A model generated the notes under the pieces. That model ran no database searches. It saw only the letters and a program-made list of their open reading frames with translations, and was not told the DNA's origin. 18,389 nt of DNA, from the NCBI GenBank assembly GCA_017996845.1, contig JAGOGF010000033.1, forward strand, positions 1 through 18,389. The letters are read 5' to 3'. This document shows, piece by piece, positions 8,041 to 16,800 of this stretch. How positions within the stretch are numbered: position 1 is the first letter of the stretch; the number at the start of each line of letters is the position of its first letter. A program made the translations under genes and the position numbers. Origin of the DNA: Butyrivibrio sp. (GTDB lineage: Bacteria; Bacillota_A; Clostridia; Lachnospirales; Lachnospiraceae).

Positions 8041-8178
8041 AAAAATGATAAGAGAATGTAATACAAATTGAGAAGAAGCGTGCTGAAAATGATCTGATTG
8101 ACAAATAACTTTATAAAGATGCAGTAAATATGGAGGAAGGCAAACGGTAAAGGGGAGAAAGCACAGGATAAACCATAC

Positions 8179-8214
8179 AGTGTATATCTACACTAAACAA
8201 TTCAGTTTAGTGTA
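8179..8214 (+). promoter_or_regulatory. Three-armed dyad (alternative hairpins) before the ribosome binding site
   Basis: AGTGTA (8179-8184), TACACTAAAC (8189-8198) and GTTTAGTGTA (8205-8214) share complementarity. The middle arm can pair with the upstream arm (6 bp, loop TATC) or the downstream arm (perfect 10 bp, loop AATTCA), but not both. The longer hairpin ends 4 bases before AAAGGAG (8219-8225), the ribosome binding site of the giant gene. It could be an RNA switch for translation or a DNA operator; the second giant gene lacks it. No U-tract follows. Confidence 0.55.
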
Positions 8215-8231
8215 AAGGAAAGGAGATCATT

Positions 8232-11200
8232 ATGACGAAAGGAAGCCTAAAGCGATGGATTGCATGTACAAGTATTGTAGCAATGTTGGTAAGTACGCTG
8301 GGAAGCGATATGTCTGCAATAAGAGTCGTTCACGCTTCCGAGATAAATGATCCAACTGTGCAGGCTGCAGAAGAACCAGCGCCTTCAGAAGAACCAGCGC
8401 CTTTAGAAGAACCGGCTGCTTCAGAAGAAGCTGCACCTGCAGAAGAAGCTGCTCCTGCAGAAGAACCGGCGGTTCCGGAAGAGGCTGCGCAGCAAGAACC
8501 AGAAAATCAGGAAGCAGCATCGAATGCGGGAGAAGAGTCGTCACAGACAGAAGCATTATCAAATGCGGCAGTGGCATCATCAGATGCAACAGAATCTGCC
8601 TCTGATCTGATATCGTCTGAATCGAATATAGCAGGCAGTGAGGCATCGAGTATAGCGGCGGATATTGCATCAACTGCACAGACCACAGAAGAGCAGGCAT
8701 TGGTGCATGCTGACAATATCACGATTTTGTACGCTGCGGGTGAAGGCGGAAAAGTTTCTCTTTCAGAAGAAATGGTTGATCTTTCTTCTGAAACAGTCAT
8801 TTTTCAAGGAAGTACAGCAACTGCTTCGGAAGGATACAAGTTCATAAACTGGATGGATGAGAATGCACAAATCGTATCTTCAGATGCATATTTTGTTCCG
8901 GCTAATCTGACCCAAAATAAAACTTATACTGCGAATTTTGAAAAAGATGAGGTAAAAGTACAAAAGCTAATTTCTGCTAGTTATGTTGCAGGAAAAGGAG
9001 GAACTGTCTCCAGGGATAAAGAAAATGTTGACCTAAATAGTCAGGACCCTGCTTTTAAAGGTGCAACAGCTTCTGCAAAAGAGGGTTATACATTTGTGAG
9101 TTGGGAAAGTGAAGATGGAAATGTAGTATCAAAAGATCATACCTTTATTCCGCAGATAGAGATGAAGGAAGAAAATATCGGAATTGATTTCCTGTATACT
9201 GCAATATTTGAAAAGATACCTGAAGCATATCCTGCACAGGATTTTTCAGGAGAAGCAGGCGGTGTGACGGTAGATGCACATTCCGAAGAGGGTGCATTTC
9301 CAGAAGGAACACGCATGGAAGTAAGTGCTGTAACAGGAAACAGTCTGGACGGTGTTATGGAAGCTGCACAGGAAAATACCGAAGAGAAGGTAGTAGATGC
9401 TGTTGCAGTTGATATCACTTTCTATAACAAAAATGGCGATAAGATTGAACCGGAAAATGACAAAAATGTCAGTGTAAGGCTCCACAGTCAGGCAGCTGTA
9501 GCCGGTGACAATCATGAGGTCGTTCATGTGGAAGAAAATGGAAATGCGTCTACTGTAGCGGATGCAGGTTCTGCAAGTGCAAGCTTTACAACAGATGCGT
9601 TTACAATTTATGCAATTATAGGTACAGATGACAATGCAATTGCAAGATCCACTTATCATTTTTATATAATGAATAATGGTGTAAAGACTTTGATTGATAC
9701 ACAAATAGTTAAAAAAGGAGACACGCTTGTAGAACCTGATGATCCGGTTGCAACTGAAGGACATAAGTTCCTGGGCTGGTTCGTCGGTGATGAAAAACTT
9801 GCATTCGTAAATGGTAATTATACGATCACGCAGGATAGTACTGCAGATGAAACAATTGATGTATATGCAAAGTTTGACGATGTATATTATGTGATTTTTT
9901 ATAAAGACAGTACAAGAGAAGAAATTGTACAGATTAAATCGGGAAAAGAAGCGGACAACATTACAACAGATGACGTTACCTTTACTGTTGGAGACAGTAA
10001 GGCGGTAGTAGGATGGAAGTATATGAATGGAACGCCGGCAGTATCCCCGATTACGCTGGCAAATCAGGACATTGAACTGATACCGGTTATTGCGGAGAAT
10101 GTTGTATGGGTGGAATTCGATTCAAAAGGCGGGACAGCAATTAACGCATTGTATACAGCCAAAGGCGGGACGGTTATGAAGCCTGCAGATCCAACACGTG
10201 ACGGATACCATTTTATGGGATGGTATACCACAGAGAATTATTCAAATGAAGAATTTGATTTCTCAAAGCCGATAATGGGAAGTATAAAGCTGTATGCAAA
10301 GTGGCAGGCATATAAGAAGGTAAAATATACAGTTGTATATTGGAGAGAAAATGCAGATGACAGTGGATATACCTACACCGGAAAAGATTGGAACGAGATG
10401 GGATATCCGGGAGATAAAGCATCTTCTTATCATGGATTGAGCAATCCCGATACAAATGGATTTATTCTGGATGTAGCCAGAACGAATGCAGAGGCTCCGA
10501 TAATCAGTGCCGACGGATCTACAATTATGAATGTGTACTACAGAAGAATGCTCTATTTTTTGAAGTTTATCGTTTACAATGATGTAAGCCATCATTATGG
10601 TGAGATTGAAACGGTAACGCTGAAATATCAGCAGGATACAGCAGCTGACTGGAATAGAATTACAAGTGGATACACAGGATATTTGTGGTATATATCACAG
10701 GATGCTGCAGACAATGATGGAACGGCATTCTCAGCACCTCCGAGAATGGAGCCGACCAGCGGAAATGTTTCGGATTTTACAGGAATAACTGTATATGGAC
10801 GAAAAAACTCCGGAAGCGGGACCTTCAATTATCTGGATAATGATACAAATGAAAGCATTCATGCAAGCTTTACTTTTGCTAGAAGTTCATGGATTTTTAC
10901 AACAGAAGATTATATTGCAATCCCTGGGTATCGTTACCATACTTCCCATAAAGCAGATAATATAGGATATATTTATTACAAGAAAAATGCATATAATCTC
11001 ACGATCATCACCAATAATCAGGACAATGATGAAACAGTCAAGAACAATATTACCTATAAAGAACCCTTATCAGGATATGAGCCGAGTGGATATTCAAAGG
11101 GCATAACAACAAAAGTGGTCGATGGAACCACTTACTATTTTGCAGGCTGGTATTCCAATGAAGCATGTGCGGGAGCTGAATTCGACTTTCATTCAACGAT

Positions 11201-13106
11201 GCCGGCATTGGATAATGGATATTCCGGATCGATGGTAGGAGGCTATAAAGATAATTTAAACGGATTGCTGATTTATGGAAAATGGATTCCAAAGAAGGTA
11301 ACGGTTACATTTGATCTTGCAGGAGGCAATCTGGGCGGACAAACTACTATTCAGGCACAAACATTTGCAAGCGGAATGACAGCATCAGACCCTGGAAATC
11401 CGGTTCGCGAAGGATATGGATTTAATGGATGGAGGATCGGGAACGCAAGCGGAGTACTGTTCAACTTTGATAATATCGTTACGCAGGATACAAATCTTGT
11501 TGCTGCATGGTACAGTTCCAGCCGATTTAGCGTAATATATAATGCCGGAGCATACGGAGTGGAATCAACGGTACCAACAGATAGCAAGACTTACAGCAAC
11601 GGAGCAAGTGTTATTCTGAAAGCAGCACCACAGGTAAAGGATGAAGACAAGGATAACTGGAATTTCTATGGCTGGAAGGTCGGGAACACCATTTATCAAT
11701 CCGGTACTTTCACGATCAATCAGGATGATGCGGATAGCAATCATGTAATTAAAATCGTTGCACAGTTTATACCCAAAACGGGGAAAACGCAGGTGATATA
11801 TGATCCAAATGGTGGCAGCGGAGCGATTACAACTGAGTCCGGCCTTGTCAATAATGCTGACTATATGGTAAGAACAGCAGAGTATCTTGGATTTGCACCT
11901 GCTGCAGGCATGCGGACAGATTATACTTTTGAATGGAATACGAAAGCTGACGGCAGCGGGAAAACTTATCATGCAGGAGCAACTGTGGCAGTCGATATAT
12001 TTGAACAGGGAAACAATATCCTATATGCATGCTGGACAAAGAAACCGGAAACGAAAATATATATCATCGGACATTCTTTGGCAGTGTTATACGACGGGAA
12101 CCCGCATACTGTCAGCGGATATGATCTGAAAGAGGGAACAGACAGCAGCATAACAGTGATACTAAATGGGACAGGGAAAGATTCTATAACAGAAACGGCC
12201 GCAGGAACGTATGCAATGACAATGACGGCAGAAGATTTTACGGCAACATCCGATAAATACAGTAAAATCACGATTGATGTAACACCAGGCACATTGACAA
12301 TCAGGCCGGCATCCGCGGTACTGAATAATGTAACAGTTACCGGATATCAGGAGATCTATGATGGAGCGGCACACACAGTTGCAGTAAGTTCTGCTCAACA
12401 GGGATCAACATTCTGGTACAGTCTGGATAATGTGGAGTGGTCTGTAACGGCGGCAACATATACAGATGTGACTGCTGCAAAGACCATATATGTAAAAGCA
12501 ACAAATGCCAATTATGAAGATGCATTCGGATCAGCGACGGTTACAATTGTTCCGAGGTCTGTAACGCTTACATCCGGATCGGCAAGTAAGACAGTGGATG
12601 GGACACCGCTTACCAGCCCCGGAGTGATCGTAAGCGGAGATGGATTTGTGGCAGGAGAAGTTGCAAATGTCAGGGCAATAGGGACGATTACAGCGGTTGG
12701 AAATACAATCAATACCATTGCATTTGATCCAGCAAATGCATATAAAGCTGCAAATTATATCATTGCACTTAATGAAGGTGTACTTACAATAACTGCGGCA
12801 GCAGGCGGCACTACAACAACCACGACGACCATAACGACTACCATTATTACACCAGCACCGGTACCGGCAGCAGCGGCACCGGCGGCAGTAACGCCAGCAC
12901 CGGCAGTACTTGGAGCAACCAGAACAGTGGAGACGCCGGTGACACCTACAGAAGCTGAACAACCGGCAGTACTTGGAGCAACAAGGGGACGTTCTACAGG
13001 AGATACAACAGATGACCTGATGAGGTTACTGATTATTCTGATTTGTGCCGGAGTAGCAGGTACTATGATTTTACAGAGAAAGAAAAAGAACCAGAATAAC
13101 GAATGA
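8232..13106 (+). CDS. Giant InlB-repeat surface protein with membrane anchor (copy 1)
   Basis: This 1624-residue secreted protein has a signal peptide (1-35, hydrophobic IVAMLVSTLG, likely cut after VHA). A Glu-Pro-Ala stalk (47-88) and a Ser/Ala/acidic stretch (to about 155) follow. Then come two divergent beta-repeats (about 161-238, 245-328) with GYxFxxW cores, a module centred on EGAFPEGT and VDITF (about 332-460), and InlB/Listeria-Bacteroides-type B-repeats, e.g. VWVEFDSKGG...GYHFMGWYT...LYAKW (about 623-692) and more to about 1270. MBG-like domains containing LYDGNPHTV and IYDGAAHTV span about 1274-1525. It ends in a Thr tract (1527 on), two PAVLGATR motifs, TGD, a hydrophobic segment (LLIILICAGVAGTMIL) and QRKKKNQNNE. 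Such proteins are cell-surface adhesins or fibres; the ligand is unknown. AAAGGAG six bases upstream sets the start. Confidence 0.9.
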   Translation: MTKGSLKRWIACTSIVAMLVSTLGSDMSAIRVVHASEINDPTVQAAEEPAPSEEPAPLEEPAASEEAAPAEEAAPAEEPAVPEEAAQQEPENQEAASNAGEESSQTEALSNAAVASSDATESASDLISSESNIAGSEASSIAADIASTAQTTEEQALVHADNITILYAAGEGGKVSLSEEMVDLSSETVIFQGSTATASEGYKFINWMDENAQIVSSDAYFVPANLTQNKTYTANFEKDEVKVQKLISASYVAGKGGTVSRDKENVDLNSQDPAFKGATASAKEGYTFVSWESEDGNVVSKDHTFIPQIEMKEENIGIDFLYTAIFEKIPEAYPAQDFSGEAGGVTVDAHSEEGAFPEGTRMEVSAVTGNSLDGVMEAAQENTEEKVVDAVAVDITFYNKNGDKIEPENDKNVSVRLHSQAAVAGDNHEVVHVEENGNASTVADAGSASASFTTDAFTIYAIIGTDDNAIARSTYHFYIMNNGVKTLIDTQIVKKGDTLVEPDDPVATEGHKFLGWFVGDEKLAFVNGNYTITQDSTADETIDVYAKFDDVYYVIFYKDSTREEIVQIKSGKEADNITTDDVTFTVGDSKAVVGWKYMNGTPAVSPITLANQDIELIPVIAENVVWVEFDSKGGTAINALYTAKGGTVMKPADPTRDGYHFMGWYTTENYSNEEFDFSKPIMGSIKLYAKWQAYKKVKYTVVYWRENADDSGYTYTGKDWNEMGYPGDKASSYHGLSNPDTNGFILDVARTNAEAPIISADGSTIMNVYYRRMLYFLKFIVYNDVSHHYGEIETVTLKYQQDTAADWNRITSGYTGYLWYISQDAADNDGTAFSAPPRMEPTSGNVSDFTGITVYGRKNSGSGTFNYLDNDTNESIHASFTFARSSWIFTTEDYIAIPGYRYHTSHKADNIGYIYYKKNAYNLTIITNNQDNDETVKNNITYKEPLSGYEPSGYSKGITTKVVDGTTYYFAGWYSNEACAGAEFDFHSTMPALDNGYSGSMVGGYKDNLNGLLIYGKWIPKKVTVTFDLAGGNLGGQTTIQAQTFASGMTASDPGNPVREGYGFNGWRIGNASGVLFNFDNIVTQDTNLVAAWYSSSRFSVIYNAGAYGVESTVPTDSKTYSNGASVILKAAPQVKDEDKDNWNFYGWKVGNTIYQSGTFTINQDDADSNHVIKIVAQFIPKTGKTQVIYDPNGGSGAITTESGLVNNADYMVRTAEYLGFAPAAGMRTDYTFEWNTKADGSGKTYHAGATVAVDIFEQGNNILYACWTKKPETKIYIIGHSLAVLYDGNPHTVSGYDLKEGTDSSITVILNGTGKDSITETAAGTYAMTMTAEDFTATSDKYSKITIDVTPGTLTIRPASAVLNNVTVTGYQEIYDGAAHTVAVSSAQQGSTFWYSLDNVEWSVTAATYTDVTAAKTIYVKATNANYEDAFGSATVTIVPRSVTLTSGSASKTVDGTPLTSPGVIVSGDGFVAGEVANVRAIGTITAVGNTINTIAFDPANAYKAANYIIALNEGVLTITAAAGGTTTTTTTITTTIITPAPVPAAAAPAAVTPAPAVLGATRTVETPVTPTEAEQPAVLGATRGRSTGDTTDDLMRLLIILICAGVAGTMILQRKKKNQNNE
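8370..8495 (+). repeat. Seven degenerate 18-bp tandem repeats (EEPAPx stalk)
   Basis: Seven six-residue units read EEPAPS, EEPAPL, EEPAAS, EEAAPA, EEAAPA, EEPAVP, EEAAQQ. The first two are nearly identical in DNA (GAAGAACCAGCGCCTT). They form an acidic, Pro/Ala-rich, probably extended spacer right after the signal peptide of the first giant protein. Confidence 0.85.
12900..12989 (+). repeat. Duplicated PAVLGATR C-terminal motif
   Basis: The 20-mer CCGGCAGTACTTGGAGCAAC occurs at 12900-12919 and 12963-12982, 63 bp (21 codons) apart in frame. It encodes PAVLGATR at residues 1557-1564 and 1578-1585. The second copy continues into GRSTGD and the membrane anchor. It occupies the place where an LPXTG sorting signal would be expected. 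Confidence 0.8.
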
Positions 13107-13141
13107 CAAAAACGAATGAATTGAAAGTGTAATGAAATAAT

Positions 13142-13186
13142 AAGAAGCGCCCACCCGTAAAAACGGATGGGCGTTTCTTATTTTAT
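13142..13186 (+). terminator. Rho-independent terminator after giant gene 1
   Basis: AAGAAGCGCCCACCCGT pairs with ACGGATGGGCGTTTCTT around an AAAA loop, giving a 17-bp stem with one G-U wobble and one C-A mismatch, followed by ATTTTAT. It lies 35 bp after the stop codon and 13 bp before the next promoter-like element. Confidence 0.93.
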
Positions 13187-13199
13187 CAAAAATAAACGA

Positions 13200-13237
13200 T
13201 TTTATGATTATTTTTATGATGGGGGGTCTGCTAGAGT
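13200..13237 (+). promoter_or_regulatory. Candidate promoter with 12-bp-period direct repeat, copy 2
   Basis: The 21 bases 13200-13220 are identical to 8003-8023: two TTTTATGAT boxes 12 bp apart. TGCTAGAGT (13229-13237) sits at the same distance as TGCTAAAAT in copy 1. Flanking bases between the repeat and the -10 differ, so identity is confined to the box and the -10. It would start a transcript about 20 bases before the small gene at 13260. Confidence 0.58.
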
Positions 13238-13259
13238 AATTATATTAAGAGGACAAAAT

Positions 13260-13751
13260 ATGGAAACGATGCCGATTCTCTATTTGTTTGCTCCAAATCT
13301 GATCAGTGTTTGTATAGACAGTGTAAGCGAAGGCGATTTGGAAGGACTGCTCTGGCAACCATATGACGTAAGACCACAAGTTTTTATCGGAATAACGGAT
13401 ATGCTGCTGCAGATGGATGAGTTGTATAACAGGTGGAATTATCCGCAAAAGGCAATGGACAGCAGAACATTTCTCAATGAAACGGTTGCGGCACAGCCAA
13501 TCAACATCAGGAAAGGTGATTCCCGTATGAACATTCAGAAGATACAGGACAAGAGAGGGCGGAAGGGAACATTTATTGTGCAGGTTCAGTACAGACAGAA
13601 TGCAACCTGGCAGGGTCAGGTTGTATGGGCAGAAAAGAATAAAAAGGAATATTTCAGAAGTGCGCTTGAACTGATCAGGATGATCGACAATGTATTTTCA
13701 GAAGAAACGGATAAGCAGAACGAAGCAGATCGGCAATTTGGAGGAATGTAA
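13260..13751 (+). CDS. Small cytosolic protein of unknown function, between the two giant genes
   Basis: From the ATG at 13260 the product has 163 residues. The longer frame beginning at 13167 is unlikely because that ATG lies inside the terminator hairpin and upstream of the promoter-like element; AAGAGGA six bases before 13260 supports the chosen start. No signal peptide or membrane segment is seen. The N-terminal half has FIGITDMLLQMDELYNRW (42-59), then YPQ and SRTF. A basic stretch with QDKRGRKGTF (96-105) leads into a beta-strand-rich, aromatic block, VQVQYRQNATWQGQVVWAE (107-125), and a helix FRSALELIRMID (132-143). I recall, without checking, similar small proteins in Lachnospiraceae, but no function. 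No terminator separates it from the second giant gene 67 bp downstream, so co-transcription is likely. Confidence 0.72.
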   Translation: METMPILYLFAPNLISVCIDSVSEGDLEGLLWQPYDVRPQVFIGITDMLLQMDELYNRWNYPQKAMDSRTFLNETVAAQPINIRKGDSRMNIQKIQDKRGRKGTFIVQVQYRQNATWQGQVVWAEKNKKEYFRSALELIRMIDNVFSEETDKQNEADRQFGGM

Positions 13752-13818
13752 ATAAAGGCAACAGACACGATTGGTGTTGATTCATAAATTGAATTTGCCA
13801 GAAGAAAGGGAGATATTT

Positions 13819-16800
13819 ATGAGGAAAGGGAGCATTAAAAGATGGATTGCAAGTGCAAGTATCATAGCAATGCTGGTAAGTAATCTTGGCAGCGATATGT
13901 CTGCAATGAGTATTGTTCACGCAACAGAATTAAATGATCCTACAGTGGAGGCACCTGCGGAGACACCAGCAGAGGAACCAGCTGTTGCAGAGGAACCAGC
14001 AACAGAAGAACCAGCTGTTGCAGAGGAACCAGCAACAGAAGAACCAGCTGTTGCAGAAGAACCTGCAACTGCAGATATACCTGCAGCAGAACAACTGCAA
14101 ACAGACGCAGCTGGAACCGCACAGGCTACAGAGTCTATGAAAGATTCAGATGCAGCGGGTACAGATGCTTCTAATACGTCCGTATCTGCAGCAAGCACAA
14201 CGTCATCAGATGCGGCGAGTACAACATCATCTGATGCAGCATCGACTGCACAGAGCACACAGAATGCAACTGGTATTATTACAGTTTCCTATACTGCTGG
14301 TGAAGGCGGAACAGTATCTCTTTCAGAAGAAAAGGTTGACCTTACTTCTGAAACAGTTACTTATCAAGGTAGTACAGCAACAGCAGCAGATGGTTATAAA
14401 TTTATAAACTGGACAGATGAAACTGAACAGATCGTATCGCAGGATGCGACCTTTGTTCCCGGTAATCTGACAACAGATAAAGCTTTTGTAGCCAATTTTG
14501 AAAAAGATGAAGTGGCAGAGCAGAAGATGGTAACGGTCACCTATACAGCAAGTGAAGGTGGAACAGTTTCTCTTGATCAGGAAGTTGTTGACCTTGCAGG
14601 TCAAGATTCTTCTTTCAAGGGTTCAACCGCTACGGCAAAGGAAGGTTATGAATTTGTCAGCTGGAACGATGCGGATGGAAATGCTGTATCGAAGGATGCA
14701 ACATTTGTACCGGAGATAAAGGCAAAAGATGATGGAACGTATTCGGAGGATCCATATGTATATATTGCAAAGTTTGATAAGATCCCCACATCTGAGGAAA
14801 TCACAGGATCAGGCTCATATAATGGGGTTACTGTTGATGTAGACGCACCAGAAGGTGCTTTTCCAATCGGGACCACACTTTCAATCAATCCTGTAAAATC
14901 TTCAGAAGTTGAAAATGCAGTTGAAGATGCAATGGATGATGGTAAAAATCTGACAGGAACTGTTGCGTTTGATATTACATTCCGCAGCAGCAATGGGGAA
15001 GAGTTAGATCCCGCAGACGGATATTCTGTGGCAGTATCATTCAGTATAAGTACAGTATCATCGATTATCAATGATAATACAGATGAGCTTCAGGTATATC
15101 ATATGCAGGACAGTGATAGCGCGGCGGAACCAATTGGCAGCAGCAATAGTGCTGATCCTGATGTAACCAATCATATTGGTGTAGAAGCTGACCATTTTTC
15201 AATATATGTAGTCAGCGCAAGCGGTACGCCTCAAATCGTGACATATAAATTTCATAATGCGACGGCCAGCACAGATCCGGTTGATACGCAGATGGTCAAA
15301 AACGGTGATTTGCTGATCGAACCGGAAGCAACAGACGCAGATGGAAAATATTTTGCAGGATGGTATCACAAGAGCGGAAATACATGGGGAAGTGAATTTA
15401 CTTCTTTTGGGGTACAAAACGAAATCACACAAAATGAAACAGTAGATTTGTATGCAAAGTATTTGGATGGATATTATGTTTATTTCTGGAATGCAGAAGG
15501 TACAACAGTCATGCATACGGAAGTTGTTACGGATCATGATGTACATGATTTTTCTGCAGTAAAATATGATGTCAGCAGCACGCAGGCAGTTACAGGCTGG
15601 GCGAGTACGCAGGGTGGAACAGTAGATGTCAGTAAGAATGTCACTGTTGCACAGGGAAATACCAGGTTAAATCTATATGCAATTGTTAAAACTGGTTATT
15701 GGGTTACGTTCCATTCACAGAACGGTTCTCCGGTTGAACCGATTTTTGCGATTACTGGAGCGACGACTGTGATTTCAGCCAAGCCCACACGTATCGGCTA
15801 TACATTTGCAGGATGGTATACTACTGATACAGGTACAGGAACTGCAGTGACATCTGTTACGCTTGCTACAGAACTGTATGCAAAGTGGGTACCGAATCAG
15901 GCATCGTACAAAATTGTATATTGGATTGAAAATGCAGATGATTCAAATTATACTTATGAAAATTCAGGAACAGGAACAGGCACGGTCGAACAGAAGGTTG
16001 TGTTAACTTCTGCTCAGATAAGTACAAATCATATTGATGGAAGTTATAGCAAATATTTTTCTTACAAATCATATGATCAAAATGAAATTATAGCGGGAGA
16101 TGGCTCTACAGTTGTTAATGTTTATTTTGAAAGAAAAGAGTATACGATTAATTTCATTTTTTCGGATCAAGGAAAAATTTATATAGGCACCAAATTGGTA
16201 ACTTATTTTCAATCACCTCAAATAGTAATTGGAGTAAATGAATATAGTACGACCTATTCATTTACTGCAAAGTATGAATCCAATATATCAGATAAATGGC
16301 CTACAGCGGAAAATGTCACATCAAATCCAACGATTCGGGAAGGAGGGAAGATATCTACATATTATTTGGAAACTTTTAAGGGAAATAACCAGTCTATGAA
16401 ATCTAAACGATTGGTTCTGACTGCAGATTTGATTGGTGGAGATACCACAACTTATAAAGCATCTTGGGAAAGCGGTCTGGTAGCAGTGACGCTTCATTAT
16501 ATGTTGCAGCCTAATAGTGGAAGCAAAAATCATACGGATTATATTGACAGCCCGAAATATCTGCAAACAATGCAGGAAGCACCTGAAACTGACTGGAATG
16601 CCAAAGATATTGAAGGATTTTCAAAAGAAGCAGATATAATCAGAGCAGGTGATAATGTCTATTTTTATTATACGAGAAAACAGTATAACATTTCCTTTGA
16701 TACAAATGGCGGAACACCTTCTGTGCCAAAGGTAAATAATGTATATTTTGAAGCAGGAATTTCAGGATATAAACCGGCGGCATATGTAGAATCAAATACA

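Larger units (their letters stand above)
7867..8231 (+). other. AT-rich intergenic/leader region before the first giant surface gene
   Basis: No credible gene is seen in these 365 bases. The first part (about 7900-8060) is very AT-rich. The region holds a direct-repeat promoter-like element (8003-8040) and a three-armed dyad (8179-8214), each listed separately. The leader RNA from the proposed promoter would be about 185 nt, long for a simple 5' UTR. A TTGACA at 8098-8103 has no well-spaced -10. Confidence 0.6.

Noticed and set aside
8098..8130. TTGACA at 8098-8103 as the -35 of a second promoter
   Set aside because: No -10-like hexamer at 16-18 bp; TATAAA at 8112 is far too close and TAAATA at 8125 too far.
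8067..8151. Possible decayed remnant of the small gene in the leader of giant gene 1 (frame with LIDK stop LYKDAVNMEEGKR)
   Set aside because: The resemblance to the LIRMID region is too short and needs a stop codon in the middle; chance cannot be excluded.
8230..8700. 156-codon open frame on the minus strand, rich in Leu/Pro/Gln
   Set aside because: It mirrors the repeated Glu-Pro-Ala codons of the giant gene; low-complexity composition and no recognisable domain or separate ribosome binding site.
12531..12962. Cys/Arg-rich minus-strand open frame
   Set aside because: Opposite-strand reading of GCA/GGC-rich codons in the Ala/Pro/Thr tail of giant protein 1; no independent support.
13167..13259. 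Longer N-terminus for the small protein, starting at 13167
   Set aside because: That ATG lies in the 3' arm of the terminator and upstream of the promoter-like element; the ATG at 13260 has a good ribosome binding site.
13917..14258. Minus-strand open frame with ASDDVVLA and SSATAG repeats
   Set aside because: Antisense shadow of the stalk repeats of giant protein 2; composition is set by the plus-strand repeats.
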